A stretch of DNA of 64,000 bases from contig CAJTAT010000001.1 in the NCBI GenBank assembly GCA_910574475.1, positions 1-64,000 of the forward strand, given 5' to 3'. The translations under genes were made by a program, and so were the position numbers. Origin of the DNA: Clostridia bacterium. GTDB lineage: Bacteria > Bacillota > Clostridia > Lachnospirales > Lachnospiraceae. Below are positions 42,821-51,561 of the stretch, in pieces. The notes under the pieces were generated by a model. It did not search any database, was not told the DNA's origin, and saw only the letters and a list, made by a program, of their open reading frames with translations. Within the stretch, counting starts at the first letter, position 1. The number at the start of each line of letters is the position of its first letter.

Positions 42821-43101
42821 CAAAAAAGGGAAGTAAAGCGTTACGGGGGATTGTGTTTGTCGTTTTTATATGCTGTGCCGCTGTAATGGGTGTGGGGAAA
42901 TGATGTGTGAATATGTATTTTGTATTAAGGCATACTGGGACTAAATAAGGACAAAGTAAAAGGCAGGCAATAAGTCTGCCTGCCAATGTCTCTCTTAGTG
43001 ACGCAAAATATGATATTGTATTGCTTTATTGGCGAACGTTAGATCAACAGACCTATGGGGCGCTCGTCTTAATTTTCATCCAAAATAAAAACTCACCTAA
43101 T
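42821..43101. other. Intergenic region without a visible gene
   Basis: Apart from the liv terminator at 42962-42984, I see no coding frame with a ribosome binding site, no RNA gene and no repeat in this stretch. Confidence 0.6.
42962..42984 (-). terminator. Intrinsic terminator of the liv operon
   Basis: GGCAGGCA and TGCCTGCC form a perfect 8-bp stem with a 7-base loop, then TTTTA on the minus strand, about 118 bases after livF. Confidence 0.7.
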
Positions 43102-43812
43102 TTACTCGCCCAGATAAGCCTTCTTCACCGAATCATCATTCAACAAATCTTCTGCCTTACCATCCAGAACTATCTTTCCTGTCTCCAGGACATAGGCCCG
43201 GTCGGCGATGGAGAGCGCTTTTTTTGCGTTCTGCTCTACTAGAAGTACGGTGGTTCCCCCTTCGCTGACCTCCCGGATAATATCAAAAATTTCGTTTACG
43301 AAAATGGGTGAGAGGCCCATAGAGGGCTCATCCATGAGAATAATCCTTGGCCGGGACATGAGTGCACGGCCCATAGCCAACATCTGCTGCTCGCCACCAG
43401 ACAGGGTTCCAGCCAACTGATTTTTCCGCTCCTCCAGACGTGGAAAACGCTTATACACCCGGATCAAGCTTTCCTCCACCTCATCCTTGCCTTTTCGTGT
43501 AAAGGCGCCCATCTTCAAGTTCTCCAAAACGGTAAGCTGGGCAAACACCCGGCGTCCCTCTGGCACATGAGCCATTCCCATGGAGACGATTTTGTGAGCT
43601 GGAGTAGATGTAATGTTCTGGCCCTCAAAGGTAATTTGCCCCTTTTTCGGTGCAATCAATCCTGTGATGCAGTGAAGGATTGTAGTTTTTCCTGCTCCGT
43701 TGGCCCCAATCAGGGCGATAACTTCACCCTCATTTACCTGGAAGGAAACGCCCTTGATGGCCTGAATCATTCCATAAAATACTTCTATATCATTGATTTC
43801 CAGCATTGCCAT
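43102..43812 (-). CDS. livF: Branched-chain amino acid ABC transporter ATPase LivF
   Basis: ABC ATPase of 236 aa: Walker A GANGAGKTT, signature LSGGEQQMLAMGRALM, Walker B IILMDEPSMGLSP. The start MAMLEINDIEVFYGMIQAIKGVS matches LivF. It is the last gene of livH-livM-livG-livF. It works with LivG on the cytoplasmic face to drive import by LivH/LivM. Confidence 0.95.
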   Translation of the reverse strand: MAMLEINDIEVFYGMIQAIKGVSFQVNEGEVIALIGANGAGKTTILHCITGLIAPKKGQITFEGQNITSTPAHKIVSMGMAHVPEGRRVFAQLTVLENLKMGAFTRKGKDEVEESLIRVYKRFPRLEERKNQLAGTLSGGEQQMLAMGRALMSRPRIILMDEPSMGLSPIFVNEIFDIIREVSEGGTTVLLVEQNAKKALSIADRAYVLETGKIVLDGKAEDLLNDDSVKKAYLGE

Positions 43813-43824
43813 ATTCGTATCCTC

Positions 43825-44583
43825 CTATTCTCCAAGATATGCTGTAATAACCTTCGGATCATTCAACACAGTGCTAGTCTCTCCCTCTGTAAGAATCTGA
43901 CCGAAATTCAGAACAGTCAGCTCTTCACAGATCCCTGACACCAGCTTCATATCATGCTCAATCAGAAGAATCGTCATATGGAATTCATCCCGTACAAAGC
44001 GGATGGTCTTCATCAATTCCTGAGTCTCATGTGGGTTCATACCTGCCGCAGGCTCATCCAGGAGAAGGAGCTTGGGCTCTGTAGCCAAAGCTCTGGCAAT
44101 CTCCAGCTTTCTCTGCTTTCCGTAAGGGAGGTTGGATGCTTTATAGTCTGCTTCCTGATCCAGATCAAAAACCTTCAAAAGCTCCATAGCTCTGGCATCC
44201 ATCTCTTTTTCTATCTTATAATACTTAGGCAAACGCAAGATACCCGTCAGGGTAGAATAGCTGTAGTGATTGTGCAGACCTACCTTCACATTATCCAGCA
44301 CTGTCAACTCATCAAACAAGCGAATATTCTGAAAGGTTCTCGCAATCCCATGTTGGTTGATCTCTATGGTTTTCTTTCCGGTAATATTTTCTCCATCCAA
44401 AAGGATATAGCCGTCTGTGGGCTTATATACTCCCGTCAGCAGGTTGAATACCGTAGTCTTTCCTGCCCCATTTGGCCCAATCAGACCATAGAGCTGTCCC
44501 TGCTCGATGGTCATATGAAAATCATCCACTGCCCGCAGACCGCCGAAGGAAATCCCCAGCTCTTTTACTTCCAATAATGCCAT
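43825..44583 (-). CDS. livG: Branched-chain amino acid ABC transporter ATPase LivG
   Basis: ABC ATPase of 252 aa with Walker A GPNGAGKTT, the LivG-type signature LPYGKQRKLEIARAL, and Walker B LLLLDEPAAGMNP followed by the family insertion HETQELMK. It is adjacent to livM (2 bases) and livF (12 bases). Confidence 0.95.
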   Translation of the reverse strand: MALLEVKELGISFGGLRAVDDFHMTIEQGQLYGLIGPNGAGKTTVFNLLTGVYKPTDGYILLDGENITGKKTIEINQHGIARTFQNIRLFDELTVLDNVKVGLHNHYSYSTLTGILRLPKYYKIEKEMDARAMELLKVFDLDQEADYKASNLPYGKQRKLEIARALATEPKLLLLDEPAAGMNPHETQELMKTIRFVRDEFHMTILLIEHDMKLVSGICEELTVLNFGQILTEGETSTVLNDPKVITAYLGE

Positions 44584-44584
44584 C

Positions 44585-45661
44585 TCACTCCGCCTCCTTT
44601 GTCTCTTTCCTTTGTCCTATAAGCCGCTTTAAGGAATAGCGTTCCCTAAATGCCTGGCCTCCGGGGCTTGAGGTGAAGATCATAGTAGCAATCAACACAA
44701 TTGCATACATAAGCATACGATAATCATTCAGGCTGCGCAGCAATTCCGGCAACAGGGTCAGAACAACAGCTGCAATTATAGAGCCACGGATGTTTCCGAT
44801 ACCGCCCAAAACTACGAATACCAGAATCATAATCGACATATTGTAGCCAAAGTTCTTTGACTGAGCTGCCAGAGTCGAAAGATTGTGAGCGTAGAGCACA
44901 CCAGCTACGCCTGCCAAAGATGCAGATATAGTAAATGCCAGCAACTTATATTTTGTAATATGGATACCCACAGACTCTGCAGCTATCCGATTGTCACGGA
45001 TGGCCATAATCGCACGTCCTGTTCGGGAATTCACCAGATTAATCACAATAAAGAGAGTAATCAAAATCAAAATAATTCCCACCAGAAAGTTAGAATCATT
45101 GGGGGTTCCTGTAATCCCCTGAGGGCCATTGATGATGACCTCTCCCTCTGGTTCCAGCCCCATAGAGAAAGCGTCCTTCATAGAAATATGAAATCCTCTG
45201 CTGTCCTTCCCCAGGAAAATGACATTGACAACATTTTTAATAATCTCGCCAAAAGCTAACGTAACAATAGCCAGATAGTCTCCTCTCAGACGAAGCACTG
45301 GAATTCCTACAACCACGCCAAAAAGGGCTGCAAAAGCCGCACCAATTAAAATAGCCAGGAAAAACCGAATCCCAGACACTGGAATCACTTCCTGCATACA
45401 CTTAGAGAAAAAGGCGCTGGAAAAAGCTCCCACACACATAAAACCTGCATGCCCCAAGCTCAGCTCACCAGAAATTCCCACAGTCAAATTCAAAGAGACT
45501 GCCAAAATAACATACGTACACAGAGGCACCAGAAGGCCCTGAAGCAAACTGGAGACTACCCCTGCCCGCATCAGGATTTCCATGATAAGATAGGCCAGAA
45601 TGACAATACCATATGTAACGATATTGCTCTTTGTTGTTTTATTTAAAGCTTTTATATTCAT
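44585..45661 (-). CDS. livM: Branched-chain amino acid ABC permease LivM
   Basis: Polytopic permease with about nine hydrophobic segments and the LivM/LivH-family signatures SLNLTVGISGELSLGHAGFM near the N-terminus and FGEIIKNV with RGDYLAIVTLAF. The start is taken at the ATG 45661 behind AGGTG; the frame is open three codons further back. It is about 358 aa. It adjoins livH at its 5' end. Confidence 0.93.
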   Translation of the reverse strand: MNIKALNKTTKSNIVTYGIVILAYLIMEILMRAGVVSSLLQGLLVPLCTYVILAVSLNLTVGISGELSLGHAGFMCVGAFSSAFFSKCMQEVIPVSGIRFFLAILIGAAFAALFGVVVGIPVLRLRGDYLAIVTLAFGEIIKNVVNVIFLGKDSRGFHISMKDAFSMGLEPEGEVIINGPQGITGTPNDSNFLVGIILILITLFIVINLVNSRTGRAIMAIRDNRIAAESVGIHITKYKLLAFTISASLAGVAGVLYAHNLSTLAAQSKNFGYNMSIMILVFVVLGGIGNIRGSIIAAVVLTLLPELLRSLNDYRMLMYAIVLIATMIFTSSPGGQAFRERYSLKRLIGQRKETKEAE

Positions 45662-45670
45662 CTGTCGCAC

Positions 45671-46555
45671 CTACACTTTCTCCTGAATCTGCTTGCCGAG
45701 AAGTCCCGTGGGTTTCACCAAAAGTACCACAATCAACACGGCAAACACAATGGCGTCTGCAAGCTGTGAGGAAATATACGCTTTTCCCAGGATCTCAATT
45801 ACGCCAAGAAGAATCCCGCCGATAAACGCCCCCGGGATAGAGCCAATTCCTCCAAATACGGCTGCCACAAAGGCCTTGATTCCAGGCATAGCCCCCGTAT
45901 AGGGCGTCAAAGCTGGATAGGAGGAACACAGCAGCACTCCTGCGATAGCTGCCAAGGCAGAGCCAATGGCAAAGGTCAGAGCAATCGTAGCATTGACATT
46001 CACCCCCATAAGCTGTGCCGCCCCACTGTCCTCCGATACAGCCAGCATGGCCCGTCCAGACTTAGAGTATTTAATAAATGCAGTCAACGCTATCATAATG
46101 ATAATACAAGCCACAATCGTAACAATAGTCTCTCCAGAAATAATAATCGCCCCATCTGCCAGAGAAATCGGAGTGATGGAAACCACAGAAGTGAAAGATT
46201 TCGTATTGGAACCATAGATCAGAAGTGCTACGTTCTGCAGAAAATAGCTGACTCCAATCGCTGTGATCAGTACAGCCAGCTTGGAAGCCTTTCTCAAAGG
46301 CTTGTAGGCAATACGCTCAATCAACATGCCCAATACTGTGCAGACCACCACTGAAATCAAAATACCAATGACAGGTGGCAGTCCCATGCCGCTGACTGTG
46401 GTGAAAACCACAAAGCCGCCAATCATAATCACATCACCATGGGCAAAATTCAGCATCTTCGCAATACCATATACCATCGTGTAGCCCAGAGCAATAATCG
46501 CGTACACGCTGCCCAAGCTGATTCCATTTACCAGGTAGGATATAAATCCCATCAT
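45671..46555 (-). CDS. livH: Branched-chain amino acid ABC permease LivH
   Basis: Polytopic permease with about eight hydrophobic segments and the family signature ISLGSVYAIIALGYTMVYG with KMLNFAHGDV just after. The start is at 46555 or the next ATG (46552) behind AGAGG. It is about 294 aa. A very good promoter (46603-46631) precedes it, so the membrane and ATPase genes can be transcribed apart from the binding-protein gene. Confidence 0.94.
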   Translation of the reverse strand: MMGFISYLVNGISLGSVYAIIALGYTMVYGIAKMLNFAHGDVIMIGGFVVFTTVSGMGLPPVIGILISVVVCTVLGMLIERIAYKPLRKASKLAVLITAIGVSYFLQNVALLIYGSNTKSFTSVVSITPISLADGAIIISGETIVTIVACIIIMIALTAFIKYSKSGRAMLAVSEDSGAAQLMGVNVNATIALTFAIGSALAAIAGVLLCSSYPALTPYTGAMPGIKAFVAAVFGGIGSIPGAFIGGILLGVIEILGKAYISSQLADAIVFAVLIVVLLVKPTGLLGKQIQEKV

Positions 46556-46602
46556 ACATAACACCTCTTTATCCTTTTAAAGTTATACACAATTTGCGTA
46601 CT

Positions 46603-46631
46603 ATTATAGCATAGAAAAAGGCGGTATACAA
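46603..46631 (-). promoter_or_regulatory. Promoter of livHMGF
   Basis: TTGTAT (46631-46626) and TATAAT (46608-46603) with a 17-bp spacer, about 50 bases before livH. Confidence 0.78.
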
Positions 46632-46724
46632 GCTATAATTATATCTAATCAAGCAGGGAAATCCTGATCGTTACGCGCATGCTGCGTCAGTAACTAATTT
46701 CCGTATGCACCCTTTACAAAAAAA

Positions 46725-46749
46725 CAGAGAGGCCGCAATAGCCTCTCTG
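46725..46749 (-). terminator. Intrinsic terminator after the binding-protein gene
   Basis: CAGAGAGGC and GCCTCTCTG form a perfect 9-bp stem with a 7-base loop, then T7 on the minus strand. It should stop most livJ transcripts before livH. Confidence 0.88.
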
Positions 46750-46767
46750 CCCGAAATTTCCTTAACC

Positions 46768-48012
46768 TTACAGACCGATGGTCTCTCCATTCTTGATCTG
46801 TACAACTAATGGTGCCTTGTTGGGCTCGCCATTTGCTTCCCAGCTAATTTGTTTGCCGGTGATACCGTCATAGCTGATGGCAGTCATAGCTCCTACCATA
46901 GCATCACAGATTGCAGAAGCATCCATATCTGCTGTCACGCCTGCTTCTTCCATAGCTGCTTTTACTACATATACGCAGTCATAAGCGTCTGCTGCAAACT
47001 GATTTGGAATCTCATTAAAGGATTCCTGATACTTCGTTACGAAGCTCTTTACCTGCTCGTCGTCAGAGTTAGCAACAAAAGGAGCCATGTACATCAAATC
47101 TTCTGCCAGAGTTACATCAAAGTTTTCTACAGACAGGATACCATCCATTCCGTCTACGCCAAAGAATACTGGCTTGTAGCTCTGCTTGCTGCACTCTGCC
47201 AGTACAAGAGAAGCCTCTGTATAGTAGAATGGCATATAGAGCAGTTCAGCCCCTGCACTCTTTGCACTCTGAACAGCAGTGGAGAAATCTGTCTTATTGT
47301 CAGAGTTGAAAGATGTCTCAGCAACAATTTCAATATTCTGGTTAGCCGCCTCTGCACGGAAAGCGTCATAGATACCTTGAGAGTAAGGATCAGAGTTATC
47401 GTAGATAACTGCTACCTTTGTAGCCAGGCCATTTTCTCCAATGTACTTTGCAGACTCCAGTCCCTGATTAGGATCGGAGAAGCACATACGGAAGGCATTG
47501 TCATACTGTACGCACTTTACTGCTGTACCGGATGGCGTCAGCTGGAACATGTTATCTTCATGAGTCTTCTCTACAACTGCAATACAGGGGTTGGAAGTAA
47601 CGGTTCCTACCAGAACCTGCATACCCCAGTCCTTCAGAGTATTGTATGCATTTACAGACTTCTCAGGATCATGCTCGTCATCCTGGAAATTGAACTCAAT
47701 CTGAACGCCATTGATTCCGCCTGCCGCATTGATCTCGTCAACTGCGATCTGAGCGCCACGCTGTACCGCAATTCCATAAACGGCTGCTCCACCAGTGGTA
47801 GGTCCAATACCGCCAATCTTAAATACCGCTCCGTCGCTTGCTGCTGGGGCTTCTGTTTCTCCCTCTGGCTGAGCATCTCCTTCAGGCTGAGCGTCTGCTT
47901 CTGTTTGACTGTTGTCTTCTGCTGGTGTCGTTGTACCGCTCTCCTTGCTTCCACATGCTGCAAGAGAAAAAGTCATAGCACATACCAACAATAAGCTTAA
48001 TGCTTTTTTCAT
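46768..48012 (-). CDS. livJ: Branched-chain amino acid substrate-binding lipoprotein
   Basis: A lipoprotein of 414 aa: signal peptide with lipobox LAAC at 17-20, then an acidic linker with a repeated QPEGDA/QPEGET unit (about 40-52), then the periplasmic-binding fold of the Leu/Ile/Val family (FKIGGIGPTTGGAAVYG, VLVGTVTSNPCIAV, QLTPSGTAVKC, VFFGVDGMDG). It captures the substrate at the membrane surface for LivHMGF. AAGGAGG precedes the ATG. The exact amino acid cannot be read from sequence. Confidence 0.94.
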   Translation of the reverse strand: MKKALSLLLVCAMTFSLAACGSKESGTTTPAEDNSQTEADAQPEGDAQPEGETEAPAASDGAVFKIGGIGPTTGGAAVYGIAVQRGAQIAVDEINAAGGINGVQIEFNFQDDEHDPEKSVNAYNTLKDWGMQVLVGTVTSNPCIAVVEKTHEDNMFQLTPSGTAVKCVQYDNAFRMCFSDPNQGLESAKYIGENGLATKVAVIYDNSDPYSQGIYDAFRAEAANQNIEIVAETSFNSDNKTDFSTAVQSAKSAGAELLYMPFYYTEASLVLAECSKQSYKPVFFGVDGMDGILSVENFDVTLAEDLMYMAPFVANSDDEQVKSFVTKYQESFNEIPNQFAADAYDCVYVVKAAMEEAGVTADMDASAICDAMVGAMTAISYDGITGKQISWEANGEPNKAPLVVQIKNGETIGL

Positions 48013-48059
48013 AATGTTTCCTCCTTACATTCGTAATTGATATTTTTATATCGGTATCT

Positions 48060-48120
48060 ATCTTACCTCCACATAAATAAATTTGTCAATTCCTTTTCTA
48101 AGGAAATTGACAAATTTATT
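48060..48120 (-). promoter_or_regulatory. livJ promoter inside a long palindrome
   Basis: A 20/21-base inverted repeat (48076-48095 with 48100-48120, one bulged A, 4-base loop) carries TTGACA (48089-48084) in its downstream arm; with TAAGAT (48065-48060) and an 18-bp spacer this forms the livJ promoter. The hairpin may also end transcription from the AEC gene. Confidence 0.6.
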
Positions 48121-48182
48121 AAGGAAAAATCTATTTTTCACCAAAATTTTACTCTTTACCGCTCTAAATGGCCAAAATCGCC

Positions 48183-49115
48183 TTAAAGAACCAGTTTTGC
48201 AAGCCCTACCATCAGAGGAAGAGTGACAATCATAAACAGCATGCACTGAGCTACCGACCGTGTGGCAAACTCTGGATCGCAGTCATAGCGCTGGGCCATA
48301 ATCACATTCATAGACCCAGAGGGCAGGGCAGAGAGCACCACCAGTGTCAATCCCACATTTTCCGAAAAATGCAAAAGCTTCGCCACAAGAAGGACGATGG
48401 CAGGAATCAGTATCAGCCGCAGAAAAGAAATCAGATAAGAATAAGGATCTTTTAAAATCTCCTTCAAATCCATATCCGCAATCTCCGCGCCGATAATCAA
48501 CATAGACAACGGCATCATCGTACTGCCCACCGTGCTTAAAGTAGACTGCAAAAACTCTGGAAGCCGAAAGGGCATCAGATACAGGAACACAGCCGCAAAA
48601 GAAATAATAATGGTTTCATTCAAAAAAATACTTTTCACATCAAACTTCTTCCCTTTTTCTGTCTCCCTGCTTAAGAGATAAACACCATAAGAAAAGAAAA
48701 ACAACTGAAATGCCACATTGACAGCTATCGTATAGAGAATTCCTTCCTCTCCAATCAATTCTCCCATCATAGAGAATCCGATAAATGCCACATTTGCAAA
48801 GGCAACCATTGTGACAAATACGTTTCTGCTTTTAGGAGAAAGAGGAAAACGGCCTGCCAGTTTGGTCATCAGAAAAATAATAAGAAAATAGTACACAACA
48901 AATACAATTAATACCTGGCTAAAGCCCTTCAGATAGTTAAAATTTAATTCTTGCTGGGAGGAGGCGATAATATTGAAATAGACAATAATATCCACAAGCA
49001 AAGTAGAAAGGTTCCGTTTCATCTCCCTTGTGAGAACCTTTTTTTTGGTAAACACATAACCTACTGCTACGATAATAGCAACCTTTGCAAAGACACTCAA
49101 TAATTCTGCGAACAT
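48183..49115 (-). CDS. AEC-family transporter (auxin efflux carrier type)
   Basis: A 310-aa protein with about nine to ten hydrophobic segments in the AEC layout: FIIAVGYVFTKKKVLTREMKR-like helix 1 with its loop, and a C-terminal NVGLTLVVLSALPSGSMNV with VMAQRYDCD, which is typical of the family. Members export or import organic acids such as malate. The substrate is unknown. No partner gene is adjacent. Confidence 0.88.
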   Translation of the reverse strand: MFAELLSVFAKVAIIVAVGYVFTKKKVLTREMKRNLSTLLVDIIVYFNIIASSQQELNFNYLKGFSQVLIVFVVYYFLIIFLMTKLAGRFPLSPKSRNVFVTMVAFANVAFIGFSMMGELIGEEGILYTIAVNVAFQLFFFSYGVYLLSRETEKGKKFDVKSIFLNETIIISFAAVFLYLMPFRLPEFLQSTLSTVGSTMMPLSMLIIGAEIADMDLKEILKDPYSYLISFLRLILIPAIVLLVAKLLHFSENVGLTLVVLSALPSGSMNVIMAQRYDCDPEFATRSVAQCMLFMIVTLPLMVGLAKLVL

Positions 49116-49158
49116 CCTTCACTTCCCCCAGCTTTCTTTTGTTGTAAATCTCTTTCTT

Positions 49159-50145
49159 CTATCTGCGCTCTTTGATGCTGACCATATTTCCATTTACAGA
49201 AAGCTGATGAATACTGCGAAGGAAGCTAGACAGGCGGCTGTAACCATAGTCCTTAATATCAAATGCCGGATGTTTTTTATGAATTTCTTCATAGACCATA
49301 GATAAATTCTCAATCTGACCTCCATTTTCCCGTATAAAGAGCAAAATCTCCTTTTCCAGCTTATGACGGTCCAACTGTCCTCCCAGTCCCACTGCATAGG
49401 CTGAATCAATCTTATAGAGAGTCAGACGGGGGCATGTGTCCTGTAAAAATACTACCAGCTTTGTATAGCCGTAATTTCGCACATCAAAATCAGTAAATTT
49501 GTCATTCAAGCGGCTTCCAATCTCTCCCAGATACGTAATCTTCCCCTTATTCTCATTATCATTGATAAAGGAAATAATTGCATCTTCAATCTGGGACATG
49601 GATGTCAGGCCACTGCCATGTTCCTCCTCAACCGCCTTTGCTCCTCTGCGGCTACTGGGACCAGCAACCACGGAATCGCTGGAATTCTCCACATCATTTA
49701 CCTGCTTATTGATCAAATTCAGGTGGATAAATTTATTACAGGCTTTCGTTAAAGCCATAGGTGTCTTGGACTCCCCCATACCGATGACATACATATTCTC
49801 CTCTCTCAGACGCATGGCCAGGCGGGTAAAATCGCTGTCACTTGTCACCAGGCAGAATCCGTCCACCTTACCTGAATAGAGAATATCCATGGCATCAATC
49901 ACCATTGCCATATCTGTAGAATTCTTTCTGGCAGTGTAGGCAAACTGCTGCACTGGTGTAATCGAATTTTCTAAAAGAATCTCTTCTTTCCACCCGTTTC
50001 CCTTGGACCAGTTTCCATAGATACGACGGAAGGAAGCATATCCATAATTTTCAATCTCATTAAAAATACTGGCTGCATACTTAACACTAATATTATCTGA
50101 GTCAATCAACACAGCAAATTGTTTTTTATCTTCAATCTGTTCCAT
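49159..50145 (-). CDS. NYN-domain nuclease-like protein with two OST-HTH/LOTUS domains
   Basis: The N-terminal NYN/PIN-like domain (about 8-150) has acidic residues in AVLIDSDNIS and VTSDSDFTRLAMRLRE, the expected metal-binding positions, plus TDMAMVIDAMDIL. Two OST-HTH (LOTUS) domains follow, about 180-250 and 255-328, with the repeated FDVRNYGYTKLVVFL and FDIKDYGYSRLSSFL patterns. NYN-LOTUS proteins resemble eukaryotic MARF1 and bacterial YaeQ/LabA-like proteins and are thought to bind and cut RNA; the bacterial substrate is unknown. It is 328 aa. It stands alone between the AEC and fprA genes. Confidence 0.85.
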   Translation of the reverse strand: MEQIEDKKQFAVLIDSDNISVKYAASIFNEIENYGYASFRRIYGNWSKGNGWKEEILLENSITPVQQFAYTARKNSTDMAMVIDAMDILYSGKVDGFCLVTSDSDFTRLAMRLREENMYVIGMGESKTPMALTKACNKFIHLNLINKQVNDVENSSDSVVAGPSSRRGAKAVEEEHGSGLTSMSQIEDAIISFINDNENKGKITYLGEIGSRLNDKFTDFDVRNYGYTKLVVFLQDTCPRLTLYKIDSAYAVGLGGQLDRHKLEKEILLFIRENGGQIENLSMVYEEIHKKHPAFDIKDYGYSRLSSFLRSIHQLSVNGNMVSIKERR

Positions 50146-50193
50146 TCCGTTTTTCCTCTTTCTTTGAAAACATGATTAAACTGATTTTCCTGA

Positions 50194-51357
50194 CTAATCT
50201 GTCAGTAATTCCTCCGCCAGTACTTCCAACTCTGCCAAATCTGCCTCTTTCATCGTGGAGCGAATGGTCACTACCTTTTCACAGATTGTAAGATTCTTCA
50301 TCTCATCCAAAACGGCGCGCATAGCTTTTGCTGCAGAAGGAGCCCAGGATCCATTCTCCAGAATCCCCACCTTCCTGTTTCGATAAGTCTTAGCTTTTAA
50401 ATGGTGCAGGAAGTCTTCCATGCAAGGGAATACGCCCCCATCATAGCTGGCTGCTGCCAGCACAAGGCGATCGTAGCGGAAAGCTTCCGCCACCACAGTA
50501 GGCATATCCGCCCGGGCCAGATCATAAACTTTGATGGGTACATCTGTCTTCTTCTCCAGGATTTGGGCAAACTCTCTGGCCGCCTTTCCCGTGTTCCCAT
50601 GAATGGATGCAAAGGCAATCAAAATTCCTTTTTCCTCTGGCACATAACTGCTCCAAGTCTGATATTTATCCAGGTAGAAGCCCAGATTTTCCTTTAAAAC
50701 CGGACCATGCAGCGGGCAGATGACCGCAATGTCCAATGTCGCCGCCTTCTTAAGGAGCGCCTGTACCTGGGGTCCATACTTTCCTACAATATTGATATAG
50801 TAGCGCCTTGCCTCATCTGTCCACTCTTCATCTGAATCCAGGGCGCCAAATTTGCCAAATCCGTCCGCGGAAAAGAGAATCTTATCCTTTGCCTCATAAG
50901 CAACCATAACTTCCGGCCAGTGTACCATAGGCGCCAGCACAAATGTCAGGGTGTGGCTTCCGAGACTCAGAGTGTCTCCCTCCTTCACTGTCACACACCT
51001 ATCTGCCAAATCCATATCAAAGAATTGTGGCATCATAGCGAAAGTCTTAGGATTTCCCACAAGTTGCATCCCCGGATATTTTTCTGCCAGTCTCTGAATC
51101 GTACCCGCATGATCTGGCTCCAGATGAGATACTACCAGATAATCTGGCGTACGCCCTGACAAAACTTCCTCCAAATTAGAGATCCACGCTTCTCCTGCTC
51201 TGGGATCTACCGTATCCATCACTGCTATTTTCTCATCCATAATCACATAGGAATTATATGACACGCCATTTGGAACCACGTACTGGCTCTCAAACAAATC
51301 AATGGTTTTATCATCTACGCCTACATAATATACATTATCTGTAATTTGACTGTTCAT
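50194..51357 (-). CDS. fprA: Flavodiiron protein (FprA type)
   Basis: Reduces oxygen or nitric oxide in anaerobes. The N-terminal beta-lactamase-like diiron domain has HLEPDHAGT (the H-x-E-x-D-H metal ligands) and the later His in PLHGPVL. The C-terminal flavodoxin domain starts GILIAFASIHGNTGKAARE, which binds FMN. At 387 aa it is a class A flavodiiron protein. AGGAGG lies before the ATG. A 93-base imperfect palindrome lies in its upstream region. Confidence 0.93.
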   Translation of the reverse strand: MNSQITDNVYYVGVDDKTIDLFESQYVVPNGVSYNSYVIMDEKIAVMDTVDPRAGEAWISNLEEVLSGRTPDYLVVSHLEPDHAGTIQRLAEKYPGMQLVGNPKTFAMMPQFFDMDLADRCVTVKEGDTLSLGSHTLTFVLAPMVHWPEVMVAYEAKDKILFSADGFGKFGALDSDEEWTDEARRYYINIVGKYGPQVQALLKKAATLDIAVICPLHGPVLKENLGFYLDKYQTWSSYVPEEKGILIAFASIHGNTGKAAREFAQILEKKTDVPIKVYDLARADMPTVVAEAFRYDRLVLAAASYDGGVFPCMEDFLHHLKAKTYRNRKVGILENGSWAPSAAKAMRAVLDEMKNLTICEKVVTIRSTMKEADLAELEVLAEELLTD

Positions 51358-51403
51358 TCTTTATATTCCTCCTATCTATAGTCGCTGCGCGACAGCACTA
51401 AAG

Positions 51404-51496
51404 GGTAAAGTCGCTTCGGCACACCTGTAATGAGAGGAACTTTTATTCGAAAGGGCACTCATAAAAGTTCCTCTCGTGCGCCTTTGTGACTTTACC
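51404..51496. repeat. 93-base nested palindrome between fprA and the MATE gene
   Basis: Outer arms GGTAAAGTC/GACTTTACC (51404-51412 with 51488-51496) enclose perfect 15-bp inner arms starting GAGAGGAACTTTTAT (51432-51446 with 51461-51475, loop 14). There is no T tract. It could be a MITE-like or REP-like element, or a structured RNA in the fprA leader. Confidence 0.7.
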
Positions 51497-51561
51497 ATCT
51501 CTGCTCACTCCTCAAATTGTACACAAATTTTCCAGGGATGGCAAGTATTCTTTCTGGTACA

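Noticed and set aside
46849..47994. Long plus-strand frame opposite livJ (381 codons)
   Set aside because: It is the antisense of a well-supported lipoprotein gene; the translation is rich in Cys, Ser and Ile, has no domain and no ribosome binding site.
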